From assembly GCF_026212465.1 (NCBI RefSeq), contig NC_080049.1, positions 3,745,362-3,809,361 of the forward strand: a stretch of 64,000 bases of DNA, given 5' to 3'. This document shows, in pieces, positions 48,301 through 60,256 of this stretch. The first letter of the stretch is position 1; every line of letters starts with the position of its first letter. Source of the stretch: Amaranthus tricolor (lineage: Eukaryota > Streptophyta > Magnoliopsida > Caryophyllales > Amaranthaceae). The notes beneath the pieces are model-generated. The model ran no database searches and was not told the DNA's origin. It was given only the letters and a program-made list of their open reading frames with translations. Position numbers and translations under genes: made by a program.

Positions 48301-49768
48301 GAAATGCGTGTTCAGTTGAGCTTTTAAGGGTTTTCTAGCGTTATTGCCACTTTTGCGCATAAAGTAGCTCAAACTTTGTTTGTTTTGCACGAAACTAGGC
48401 ACAAAACACTATTTTGTATATATTATTGTGTTGAAGTGGTTAGAATTGAAAATCATAGTCATATGCTAGAAATTACATGCTAAGTTGAGTTTTTTAGGGT
48501 TTTTAAGCATTTTTGCCACTTTAGCGCATAGAGTAGCTTAAACTTGTTTTGTTTTGCACGAAACTTGGCACACAACACTATTTGGTATACATTATTGTGT
48601 TGAAGTGGTTAAAATTGAAAATCATAGTCATATGCTAGAAATTACGTGTTAAGTTGCGATTTTAAGGGTTTTTAAGCGTTTTTGCCACTTTTGCGCATAA
48701 AGTAGCTCAAACATGGTTTGTTTAGCAAGAAACTTGGCACACAACACTATTTGGTATATATTGTTGTGTTGAAGTGGGTTAGAATTGAAAATCATAGTCA
48801 TACGCTAGAAATTACGTATTAAGTTACGATTTTAAGGGTTTTTAAGCGTTTTTGCCACTTTTGCGTATCAAGTAGCTCAAAGTTGGTTTGTTTTGCACGC
48901 AACTTGGCACACAACACTATTTGGTATAAATTATTGTGTTTAAGTGGATAGAATTGAAAATCATAGTCATATGCTAGAAATTGCGTGTTCAGTTGAGCTT
49001 TTAAGGGTTTTCAAGCGTTATAGCCACCTTTGCGCATAAAGTAGCTCAAACTTGATTTGTTTTGCACGAAACTTGGCACATAACACTACTTGGTATATAT
49101 TATAGTGTTGAATTGGGTTAGAATTGAAAATCATATTCATACGCTAGAAATTACGTGTTAAGTTGCGATTTTATGGGTTTTGAAGCGCTTTTGCCACTTT
49201 TGCGCATAAAGTAGCTCAAACTAGGTTTGTTTTGCACCAAACTAGGCACACAAGACTGTTTGGGATATATAATTGTGTTGAAGTGGTTAGAATTGAAAAT
49301 CATAGTCATATGCTAGAAATTACGTGTTAAGTTGCGATTTTAAGGGTTTTTAAGCGTTTTTGCCACTTTTGCGCATAAAGTAGCTCAAACTTGGTTCGTT
49401 TTGCACGCAACTTGGCACACCAACACTATTTGGTGTATATTATTGTGTTTAAACGGTTAAATTGGAAATCTTAATCATATGCTAGAAATTGCGTTTTAAG
49501 TTGATCTTTTAAGGGTTTTCAAGCGTTTTTGCCACTTTTGCGCATAAAGTAGGTCAAACTTGCTTTGTTTTGCACGCAACTTGCCACACAACAATATTTG
49601 GTATAGATTATTGTGTTTAAGTGGTTAGAATTGAAAATCAAAGTCATATGTTAGAAATTACGTGTTAAGTTGCGATTTTAAGGGTTTTTAAGTGTTTTTG
49701 CCACTTTTGCGCATAAAGTAGCTCAAACATGGTTTGTTTTGCACGAAACTTGGCACACAACACTATTT
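45373..49768 (+). repeat. 26-monomer super-HOR, copy 1 (4396 bp)
   Basis: Built of a 10-monomer cassette (45373-47062), a 6-monomer cassette (47063-48077) and a 10-monomer cassette (48078-49768). The 10-monomer order is P, Q', V, W, X, Y, R, S, T, U; X has ttgcaagaaacttgg with gtgggttag, and Y has gtattaagttacg with gcatcaagtagc. Shared rare marks with the next copy are: cacccaacttgcc (46868), cacaaaacttgg (47037), tagattattctgtttaag (47913), gtttagcaagaaac (48719) and gttatagccacc (49017). Confidence 0.88.
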
Positions 49769-52700
49769 GGTAGACATTATTTTGTTGAAGTGGTTAAAAT
49801 TGAAAATTAGAGTCATATACTAGAAATTACGTGTTAAGTTGCGATTTTAAGTGTTTTTTAAGCGTTTTTGCCACTTTTGCACATAAAGTAGCTCAAAGTT
49901 GGTTTGTTTTTCACGGAACTTGGCACACAACACTATTTGGTATATGTTATTGTGTTTAAGTGGTTAGAATTGAAAATCATAGTTATATGCTAGAAATGCG
50001 TGTTCAGTTGAGCTTTTAAGGGTTTTCTAGCGTTATTGCCACTTTTGCGCATAAAGTAGCTCAAACTTGCTTTGTTTTGCACGAAACTAGGCACAAAACA
50101 CTATTTGGGTATATATTATTGTGTTGAAGTGGTTAGAATTGAAAATCATAGTCATATGCTAGAAATTACATGTTAAGTTGAGTTTTTTAGGGTTTTTAAG
50201 CATTTTTGCCACTTTAGCGCATAGAGTAGCTTAAACTTGTTTTGTTTTGCACGAAACTTGGCACACAACACTATTTGGTATACATTATTGTGTTGAAGTG
50301 GTTAAAATTGAAAATCATAGTCATATGCTAGAAATTACGTGTTAAGTTGCGATTTTAAGGGTTTTTAAGCGTTTTTGCCACTTTTGCGCATAAAGTAGCT
50401 CAAACATGGTTTGTTTTGCAAGAAACTTGGCACACAACACTATTTGGTATGTATTGTTGTGTTGAAGTGGGTTAGAATTGAAAATCATAGTCATACGCTA
50501 GAAATTACGTATTAAGTTACGATTTTAAGGGTTTTTAAGGGTTTTTGCCACTTTTGCGCATCAAGTAGCTCAAAGTTCGTTTGTTTTGCACGCAACTTGG
50601 CACACAACACTATTTGGTATAGATTATTGTGTTTAAGTGGATAGAATTGAAAATCATAGTCATATGCTAGAAATTGCGTGTTCAGTTGAGCTTTTAAGGG
50701 TTTTCAAGCGTTATTGCCACTTTTGCGCATAAAGTAGCTCAAACTTGATTTGTTTTGCACGAAACTTGGCACATAACACTACTTGGTATATATTATAGTG
50801 TTGAATTGGGTTAGAATTGAAAATCATATTCATACGCTAGAAATTACGTGTTAAGTTGCGATTTTATGGGTTTTGAAGCGCTTTTGCCACTTTTGCGCAT
50901 AAAGTAGCTCAAACTAGGTTTGTTTTGCACCAAACTAGGCACACAAGACTGTTTGGGATATATAATTGTGTTGAAGTGGTTAGAATGAAAATCATAGTCA
51001 TATGCTAGAAATTACGTGTTAAGTTGCGATTTTAAGGGTTTTTAAGCGTTTTTGCCACTTTTGCGCATAAAGTAGCTCAAACTTGGTTCGTTTTGCACGC
51101 AACTTGGCACACAACACTATTTGGTATATATTATGGTGTTTAAATGGTTAAAATTGGAAATAATAATCATATGCTAGAAATTGCGTGTTAAGTTGAACTT
51201 TTAAGGGTTTTCAAGCGTTTTTGCCACTTTTGCGCATAAAGTAGCTCAAACTTGCTTTGTTTTGCACCCAACTTGCCACACAACAGTATTTGGTATAGAT
51301 TATTGTGTTTAAGTGGTTAAAATTTAAAATCATAGTCATATGTTAGAAATTACGTGTTAAGTTGCGATTTTAAGGGTTTTTTAGTGTTTTTGCCACTTTT
51401 GCGCATAAAGTAGCTCAAACATGGTTTGTTTTGCACAAAACTTGGCACACAACACTATTTGGTAGACATTATTTTGTTGAAGTGGTTAAAATTGAAAATC
51501 AGAGTCATATACTAGAAATCACGTGTTAAGTTGCGATTTTAAGTGTTTTTAAGCGTTTTTGCCACTTTTGCACATAAAGTAGCTCAAAGATGGTTTGTTT
51601 TTCACGGAACTTGGCACACAACACTATTTGGTATATATTATTGTGTTTAAGTGGATATAATTGAAAGTCATAGTCATATGCTAGAAATTGCGTGTTCAGT
51701 TGAGCTTTTAAGGGTTTTCAAGCGTTATTGCCACTTTTGCGCATAAAGTAGCTCAAACATGATTTGTTTTGCACGAAACTTGGCACATAACACTACTTGG
51801 TATATATTATAGTGTTGAATTGGGTTAGAATTGAAAATCATATTCATACGCTAGAAATTACGTGTTAAGTTGCGATTTTATGGGTTTTGAAGCGCTTTTG
51901 CCACTTTTGCGCATAAAGTAGCTCAAACTAGGTTTGTTTTGCACCAAACTAGGCACACAAGACTGTTTGGGATATATAATTGTGTAGAAGTGGTTAGAAT
52001 TGAAAATCATAGTCATATGCTAGAAATTACGTGTTAAGTTGCGATTTTAAGGGTTTTTAAGCGTTTTTGCCACTTTTGCGCATAAAGTAGCTCAAACTTG
52101 GTTCGTTTTGCATGCAACTTGGCACACAACACTATTTGGTATATATTATTGTGTTTAAATGGTTAAAATTGGAAATCTTAATCATATGCTAGAAATTGCG
52201 TGTTAAGTTGATCTTTTAAGGGTTTTCAAGCGTTTTTTGCCACTTTTGCGCATAAAGTAGCTCAAACTTGCTTTGTTTTGCACGCAACTTGCCACACAAC
52301 AATATTTGGTATAGATTATTCTGTTTAAGTGGTTAGAATTTAAAATCATAGTCATATGTTAGAAATTACGTGTTAAGTTGCGATTTTAAGGGTTTTTAAG
52401 TGTTTTTGCCACTTTTGCGCATAAAGTAGCTCAAACATGGTTTGTTTTGCACGAAACTTGGCACACAACACTATTTGGTAGACATTATTTTGTTGAAGTG
52501 GTTAAAATTGAAAATTAGAGTCATATACTAGAAATTACGTGTTAAGTTGCGATTTTATGTGTTTTTAAGCGTTTTTGCCACTTTTGCACATAAAGTAGCT
52601 CAAAGTTGGTTTGTTTTTCACGGAACTTGGCACACAACACTATTTGGTATATATTATTGTGTTTAAGTGGTTAGAATTGAAAATTATAGTTATATGCTAG

Positions 52701-54167
52701 AAATGCGTGTTCAGTTGAGCTTTTAAGGGTTTTCTAGCGTTATTGCCACTTTTGCGCATAAAGTAGCTCAAACTTTGTTTGTTTTGCACGAAACTAGGCA
52801 CAAAACACTATTTTGTATATATTATTGTGTTGAAGTGGTTAGAATTGAAAATCATAGTCATATGCTAGAAATTACATGTTAAGTTGAGTTTTTTAGGGTT
52901 TTTAAGCATTTTTGCCACTTTAGCGCATAGAGTAGCTTAAACTTGTTTTGTTTTGCACGAAACTTGGCACACAACACTATTTGGTATACATTATTGTGTT
53001 GAAGTGGTTAAAATTGAAATCATAGTCATATGCTAGAAATTACGTGTTAAGTTGCGATTTTAAGGGTTTTTAAGCGTTTTTGCCACTTTTGCGCATAAAG
53101 TAGCTCAAACATGGTTTGTTTAGCAAGAAACTTGGCACACAACACTATTTGGTATATATTGTTGTGTTGAAGTGGGTTAGAATTGAAAATCATAGTCATA
53201 CGCTAGAAATTACGTATTAAGTTACGATTTTAAGGGTTTTTAAGCGTTTTTGCCACTTTTGCGCATCAAGTAGCTCAAAGTTGGTTTGTTTTGCACGCAA
53301 CTTGGCACACAACACTATTTGGTATAGATTATTGTGTTTAAGTGGATAGAATTGAAAATCATAGTCATATGCTAGAAATTGCGTGTTCAGTTGAGCTTTT
53401 AAGGGTTTTCAAGCGTTATAGCCACCTTTGCGCATAAAGTAGCTCAAACTTGATTTGTTTTGCACGAAACTTGGCACATAACACTACTTGGTATATATTA
53501 TAGTGTTGAATTGGGTTAGAATTGAAAATCATATTCATACGCTAGAAATTACGTGTTAAGTTGCGATTTTATGGGTTTTTGAAGCGCTTTTGCCACTTTT
53601 GCGCATAAAGTAGCTCAAACTAGGTTTGTTTTGCACCAAACTAGGCACACAAGACTGTTTGGGATATATAATTGTGTTGAAGTGGTTAGAATTGAAAATC
53701 ATAGTCATATGCTAGAAATTACGTGTTAAGTTGCGATTTTAAGGGTTTTTAAGCGTTTTTGCCACTTTTGCGCATAAAGTAGCTCAAACTTGGTTCGTTT
53801 TGCACGCAACTTGGCACACAACACTATTTGGTATATATTATGGTGTTTAAATGGTTAAAATTGGAAATAATAATCATATGCTAGAAATTGCGTGTTAAGT
53901 TGAACTTTTAAGGGTTTTCAAGCGTTTTTGCCACTTTTGCGCATAAAGTAGCTCAAACTTGCTTTGTTTTGCACGCAACTTGCCACACAACAGTATTTGG
54001 TATAGATTATTGTGTTTAAGTGGTTAAAATTTAAAATCATAGTCATATGTTAGAAATTACGTGTTAAGTTGCGATTTTAAGGGTTTTTTAGTGTTTTTGC
54101 CACTTTTGCGCATAAAGTAGCTCAAACATGGTTTGTTTTGCACGAAACTTGGCACACAACACTATTT
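49769..54167 (+). repeat. 26-monomer super-HOR, copy 2 (4399 bp)
   Basis: Again 10 (49769-51460), 6 (51461-52476) and 10 (52477-54167) monomers. The rare marks of copy 1 recur about 4398 bp later: cacccaacttgcc (51267), cacaaaacttgg (51434), tagattattctgtttaag (52310), gtttagcaagaaac (53117) and gttatagccacc (53416). The cassette order alone could be chance; the shared private variants show a true block duplication. Visible differences are few, for example aaacttgctttg in V near 50070. Confidence 0.88.
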
Positions 54168-55181
54168 GGTAGACATTATTTTGTTGAAGTGGTTAAAATT
54201 GAAAATCAGAGTCATATACTAGAAATCACGTGTTAAGTTGCGATTTTAAGTGTTTTTAAGCGTTTTTGCCAATTTTGCACATAAAGTAGCTCAAAGATGG
54301 TTTGTTTTTCACGGAACTTGGCACACAACACTATTTGGTATATATTATTGTGTTTAAGTGGATATAATTGAAAGTCATAGTCATATGCTAGAAATTGCGT
54401 GTTCAGTTGAGCTTTTAAGGGTTTTCAAGCGTTATTGCCACTTTTGCGCATAAAGTAGCTCAAACTTGATTTGTTTTGCACGAAACTTGGCACATAACAC
54501 TACTTGGTATATATTATAGTGTTGAATTGGGTTAGAATTGAAAATCATATTCATACGCTAGAAATTACGTGTTAAGTTGCGATTTTATGGGTTTTGAAGC
54601 GCTTTTGCCACTTTTGCGCATAAAGTAGCTCAAACTAGGTTTGTTTTGCACCAAACTAGGCACACAAGACTGTTTGGGATATATAATTGTGTTGAAGTGG
54701 TTAGAATTGAAAATCATAGTCATATGCTAGAAATTACGTGTTAAGTTGCGATTTTAAGGGTTTTTAAGCGTTTTTGCCACTTTTGCGCATAAAGTAGCTC
54801 AAACTTGGTTCGTTTTGCACGCAACTTGGCACACAACACTATTTGGTGTATATTATTGTGTTTAAACGGTTAAAATTGGAAATCTTAATCATATGCTAGA
54901 AATTGCGTTTTAAGTTGATCTTTTAAGGGTTTTCAAGCGTTTTTGCCACTTTTGCGCATAAAGTAGGTCAAACTTGCTTTGTTTTGCCAACTTGCCACAC
55001 AACAATATTTGGTATAGATTATTGTGTTTAAGTGGTTAGAATTGAAAATCAAAGTCATATGTTAGAAATTACGTGTTAAGTTGCGATTTTACAGGGTTTT
55101 TAAGTGTTTTTGCCACTTTTGCGCATTAAAGTAGCTCAAACATGGTTTGTTTTGCACGAAACTTGGCACACAACACTATTT
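54168..55181 (+). repeat. 6-monomer cassette, right part indel-rich
   Basis: P-Q-R-S-T-U of 1014 bp. From about 54980 several private indels appear: gttttgccaacttgcc lacks four bases, ttttacagggtttt gains one, and gcgcattaaagtagc gains one. They continue into the next cassette to about 55410. Confidence 0.83.
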
Positions 55182-55689
55182 GGTAGACATTATTTTGTTG
55201 AAGTGGTTAAATTGAAAATTAGAGTCATATACTAGAAATTACGTGTTAAGTTGCGATTTTAAGTGTTTTTAAGCGTTTTTGCCACTTTTGCACATTAAAG
55301 TAGCTCAAAGTTGGTTTGTTTTTTCACGGAACTTGGCACACAACACTATTTGGTATATGTTATTGTGTTTAAGTGGTTAGAATTGAAAATCATAGTTATA
55401 TTGCTAGAAATGCGTGTTCAGTTGAGCTTTTAAGGGTTTTCTAGTGTTATTGCCACTTTTGCGCATAATGTAGCTCAAACTTGCTTTGTTTTGCACGCAA
55501 CTTGCCACACAACAGTATTTGGTATAGATTATTGTGTTTAAGTGGTTAAAATTTAAAATCATAGTCATATGTTAGAAATTACGTGTTAAGTTGCGATTTT
55601 AAGGGTTTTTAAGTGTTTTTGCCACTTTTGCGCATAAAGTAGCTCAAACATGGTTTGTTTTGCACGAAACTTGGCACACAACACTATTT
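55182..55689 (+). repeat. 3-monomer cassette, copy 1 (508 bp)
   Basis: Order P, Q' and a V/U hybrid. It shares a six-T run in gtttgttttttcacgg and the ggtatatgttattgtg variant with the other 3-monomer cassette at 59750. It therefore looks like a 10-monomer cassette from which the right part of V through the left part of U was lost by exchange. Confidence 0.85.
55413..55581 (+). repeat. Hybrid monomer V/U, copy 1
   Basis: The left side is V (gcgtgttcagttgagc, gttttctag and gttattgcc). The right side is U (cttgctttgttttgc, acttgccacacaacag and gtatagattattg). The switch lies between gttattgcc and cttgctttg. Total length is 169 bp, so the exchange was in register. Confidence 0.82.
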
Positions 55690-58600
55690 GGTAGACATTA
55701 TTTTGTTGAAGTGGTTAAAATTGAAAATCAGAGTCATATACTAGAAATCACGTGTTAAGTTGCGATTTTAAGTGTTTTTAAGCATTTTTGCCACTTTTGC
55801 ACATAAAGTAGCTCAAAGTTGGTTTGTTTTTCACGGAACTTGGCACACAACACTATTTGGTATATATTATTGTGTTTAAGTGGATATAATTGAAAATCAT
55901 AGTCATATGCTAGAAATTGCGTGTTCAGTTGAGCTTTTAAGGGTTTTTAAGCGTTATTGCCACTTTTGCGCATAAAGTAGCTCAAACTTGATTTGTTTTG
56001 CACGAAACTTGGCACATAACACTACTTGGTATATATTATAGTGTTGAATTGGGTTAGAATTGAAAATCATATTCATACGCTAGAAATTACGTGTTAAGTT
56101 GCGATTTTATGGGTTTTGAAGCGCTTTTGCCACTTTTGCGCATAAAGTAGCTCAAACTAGGTTTGTTTTGCACCAAACTAGGCACACAAGACTGTTTGGG
56201 ATATATAATTGTGTAGAAGTGGTTAGAATTGAAAATCATAGTCATATGCTAGAAATTACGTGTTAAGTTGCAATTTTAAGGGTTTTTAAGAGTTTTTGCC
56301 ACTTTTGCGCATAAAGTAGCTCAAACTTGGTTCATTTTGCACGCAACTTGGCACACAACACTATATGGTATATATTATTGTGTTTAAATGGTTAAAATTG
56401 GAAATCTTAATCATATGCTAGAAATTGCGTGTTAAGTTGATCTTTTAAGGGTTTTCAAGCGTTTTTGCCACTTTTGCGCATAAAGTAGCTCAAACTTGCT
56501 TTGTTTTGCACGCAACTTGCCACACAACAGTATTTGGTATAGATTATTGTGTTTAAGTGGTTAGAATTGAAAATCATAGTCATATGTTAGAAATTACGTG
56601 TTAAGTTGCGATTTTAAGGGTTTTTAAGTGTTTTTGCCACTTTTGCGCATAAAGTAGCTCAAACATGGTTTGTTTTGCACGAAACTTGGCACACAACACT
56701 ATTTGGTAGACATTATTTTGTTGAAGTGGTTAAAATTGAAAATCAGAGTCATATACTAGAAATCACGTGTTAAGTTGCGATTTTAAGTGTTTTTAAGAGT
56801 TTTTGCCACTTTTGCACATAAAGTAGCTCAAAGTTGGTTTGTTTTTCACGGAACTTGGCACACAACACTATTTGGTATATATTATTGTGTTTAAGTGGAT
56901 ATAATTGAAAATCATAGTCATATGCTAGAAATTGCGTGTTCAGTTGAGCTTTTAAGGGTTTTCAAGCGTTATTGCCACTTTTGCGCCTAAAGTAGCTCAA
57001 ACTTGATTTGTTTTGCACGAAACTTGGCACATAACACTACTTGGTATATATTATAGTGTTGAATTGGGTTAGAATTGAAAATCATATTCATACGCTAGAA
57101 ATTACGTGTTAAGTTGCGATTTTATGGGTTTTGAAGCGCTTTTGCCACTTTTGCGCATAAAGTAGCTCAAACTAGGTTTGTTTTGCACCAAACTAGGCAC
57201 ACAAGACTGTTTGGGATATATAATTGTGTAGAAGTGGTTAGAATTGAAAATCATAGTCATATGCTAGAAATTACGTGTTAAGTTGCGATTTTAAGGGTTT
57301 TTAAGCGTTTTTGCCACTTTTGCGCATAAAGTAGCTCAAACTTGGTTCGTTTTGCACGCAACTTGGCACACAACACTATTTGGTGTATATTATTGTGTTT
57401 AAACGGTTAAAATTGGAAATCTTAATCATATGCTAGAAATTGCGTTTTAAGTTGATCTTTTAAGGGTTTTCAAGCGTTTTTGCCACTTTTGCGCATAAAG
57501 TAGCTCAAACTTGCTTTGTTTTGCACGCAACTTGCCACACAACAATATTTGGTATAGATTATTGTGTTTAAGTGGTTAGAAATCAAAATCAAAGTCATAT
57601 GTTAGAAATTACGTGTTAAGTTGCGATTTTAAGGGTTTTTAAGTGTTTTTGCCACTTTTGCGCATAAAGTAGCTCAAACATGGTTTGTTTGGCACGAAAC
57701 TTGGCACACAACACTATTTGGTAGACATTATTTTGTTGAAGTGGTTAAAATTGAAAATCAGAGTCATATACTAGAAATCACGTGTTAAGTTGCGATTTTA
57801 AGTGTTTTTAAGCGTTTTTGCCACTTTTGCACATAAAGTAGCTCAAAGTTGGTTTGTTTTTCACGGAACTTGGCACACAACACTATTTGGTATATATTAT
57901 TGTGTTTAAGTGGATATAATTGAAAATCATAGTCATATGCTAGAAATTGCGTGTTCAGTTGAGCTTTTAAGGGTTTTCAAGCATTATTGCCACTTTTGCG
58001 CATAAAGTAGCTCAAACTTGATTTGTTTTGCACGAAACTTGGCACATAACACTACTTGGTATATATTATAGTGTTGAATTGGGTTAGAATTGAAAATCAT
58101 ATTCATACGCTAGAAATTACGTGTTAAGTTGCGATTTTATAGGTTTTGAAGCGCTTTTGCCACTTTTGCGCATAAAGTAGCTCAAACTAGGTTTGTTTTG
58201 CACCAAACTAGGCACACAAGACTGTTTGGGATATATAATTGTGTAGAAGTGGTTAGAATTGAAAATCATAGTCATATGCTAGAAATTACGTGTTAAGTTG
58301 TGATTTTAAGGGTTTTTAAGAGTTTTTGCCACTTTTGCGCATAAAGTAGCTCAAACTTGGTTCATTTTGCACGCAACTTGGCACACAACACTATATGGTA
58401 TATATTATTGTGTTTAAATGGTTAAAATTGGAAATCTTAATAATATGCTAGAAATTGCGTGTTAAGTTGATCTTTTAAGGGTTTTCAAGCGTTTTTGCCA
58501 CTTTTGCGCATAAAGTAGCTCAAACTTGCTTTGTTTTGCACGCAACTTGCCACACAACAGTATTTGGTATAGATTATTGTGTTTAAGTGGTTAGAATTGA

Positions 58601-58734
58601 AAATCATAGTCATATGTTAGAAATTACGTGTTAAGTTGCGATTTTAAGGGTTTTTAAGTGTTTTTGCCACTTTTGCGCATAAAGTAGCTCAAACATGGTT
58701 TGTTTTGCACGAAACTTGGCACACAACACTATTT
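55690..58734 (+). repeat. Three 6-monomer cassettes in tandem
   Basis: P markers at 55690, 56705, 57720 and 58735, three exact 1015-bp steps. Each is P-Q-R-S-T-U. The first and third carry ggttcattttgcac with ctatatggtatat in T; the second has ggttcg with ggtgtatattattg, so two T alleles alternate. Confidence 0.88.
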
Positions 58735-59749
58735 GGTAGACATTATTTTGTTGAAGTGGTTAAAATTCAAAATCAGAGTCATATACTAGAAATCACGTGT
58801 TAAGTTGCGATTTTAAGTGTTTTTAAGCGTTTTTGCCACTTTTGCACATAAAGTAGCTCAAAGTTGGTTTGTTTTTCACGGAACTTGGCACACAACACTA
58901 TTTGGTATATATTATTGTGTTTAAGTGGATATAATTGAAAATCATAGTCATATGCTAGAAATTGCGTGTTCAGTTGAGCTTTTAAGGGTTTTCAAGCGTT
59001 ATTGCCACTTTTGCGCATAAAGTAGCTCAAACTTGATTTGTTTTGCACGAAACTTGGCACATAACACTACTTGGTATATATTATAGTGTTGAATTGGGTT
59101 AGAATTTAAAATCATATTCATACGCTAGAAATTACGTGTTAAGTTGCGACGTTATTCGTTTTTAAGCGTTTTTGCCACTTTTGCACATTAAATAACTCTA
59201 ACTTGGTTTGTTTTGCACGAAACTCTGCACATAACACTATTTGGTATATATTATTGTGTTGAAGTGGTTAGAATTGAAAATCATAGTCATATGCTAGAAA
59301 TTACGTGTTAAGTTGCGATTTTAAGGGTTTTTAAGCGTTTTTGCCACTTTTGCGCATAAAGTAGCTCAAACTTGGTTCGTTTTGCACGCAACTTGGCACA
59401 CAACACTATTTGGTGTATATTATTGTGTTTAAACGGTTAAAATTGGAAATCTTAATCATATGCTAGAAATTGCGTTTTAAGTTGATCTTTTAAGGGTTTT
59501 CAAGCGTTTTTGCCACTTTTGCGCATAAAGTAGCTCAAACTTGCTTTGTTTTGCACGCAACTTGCCACACAACAATATTTGGTATAGATTATTGTGTTTA
59601 AGTGGTTAGAATTGAAAATCAAAGTCATATGTTAGAAATTACGTGTTAAGTTGCGATTTTAAGGGTTTTTAAGTGTTTTTGCCACTTTTGCGCATAAAGT
59701 AGCTCAAACATGGTTTGTTTTGCACGAAACTTGGCACACAACACTATTT
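58735..59749 (+). repeat. 6-monomer cassette with a foreign fourth monomer
   Basis: 1015 bp. Order P, Q, R, an outlier monomer, T, U. The outlier at 59135-59303 stands where S is expected. Spacing is unchanged. Confidence 0.83.
59135..59303 (+). repeat. Outlier monomer in place of S
   Basis: It contains gcgacgttattcgttttt, cacattaaataactctaac and gaaactctgcacataac, none of which I see elsewhere in the window, while its last third is consensus-like. All other 6-monomer cassettes have the gggttttgaagcgc monomer here. It may come from an unsampled part of the array or be an older lineage introduced by conversion. Confidence 0.7.
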
Positions 59750-60256
59750 GGTAGACATTATTTTGTTGAAGTGGTTAAAATTGAAAATTAGAGTCATATA
59801 CTAGAAATTACGTGTTAAGTTGCGATTTTAAGTGTTTTTAAGCGTTTTTGCCACTTTTGCACATAAAGTAGCTCAAAGTTGGTTTGTTTTTTCACGGAAC
59901 TTGGCACACAACACTATTTGGTATATGTTATTGTGTTTAAGTGGTTAGAATTGAAAATCATAGTTATATGCTAGAAATGCGTGTTCAGTTGAGCTTTTAA
60001 GGGTTTTCTAGCGTTATTGCCACTTTTGCGCATAAAGTAGCTCAAACTTGCTTTGTTTTGCACGCAACTTGCCACACAACAGTATTTGGTATAGATTATT
60101 GTGTTTAAGTGGTTAAAATTTAAAATCATAGTCATATGTTAGAAATTACGTGTTAAGTTGCGATTTTAAGGGTTTTTAAGTGTTTTTGCCACTTTTGCGC
60201 ATAAAGTAGCTCAAACATGGTTTGTTTTGCACGAAACTTGGCACACAACACTATTT
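59750..60256 (+). repeat. 3-monomer cassette, copy 2 (507 bp)
   Basis: P, Q' and V/U hybrid, 27 monomers (4568 bp) after the first copy. It lacks the private indels of the copy at 55182 but keeps the six-T run and the ggtatatgttattgtg variant. Confidence 0.86.
59980..60148 (+). repeat. Hybrid monomer V/U, copy 2
   Basis: Same composition and switch region as the hybrid at 55413, with clean sequence (gttttctagcgttattgcc followed by cttgctttgttttgc). Two copies at 4.57-kb spacing show the hybrid was amplified after it formed. Confidence 0.83.
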
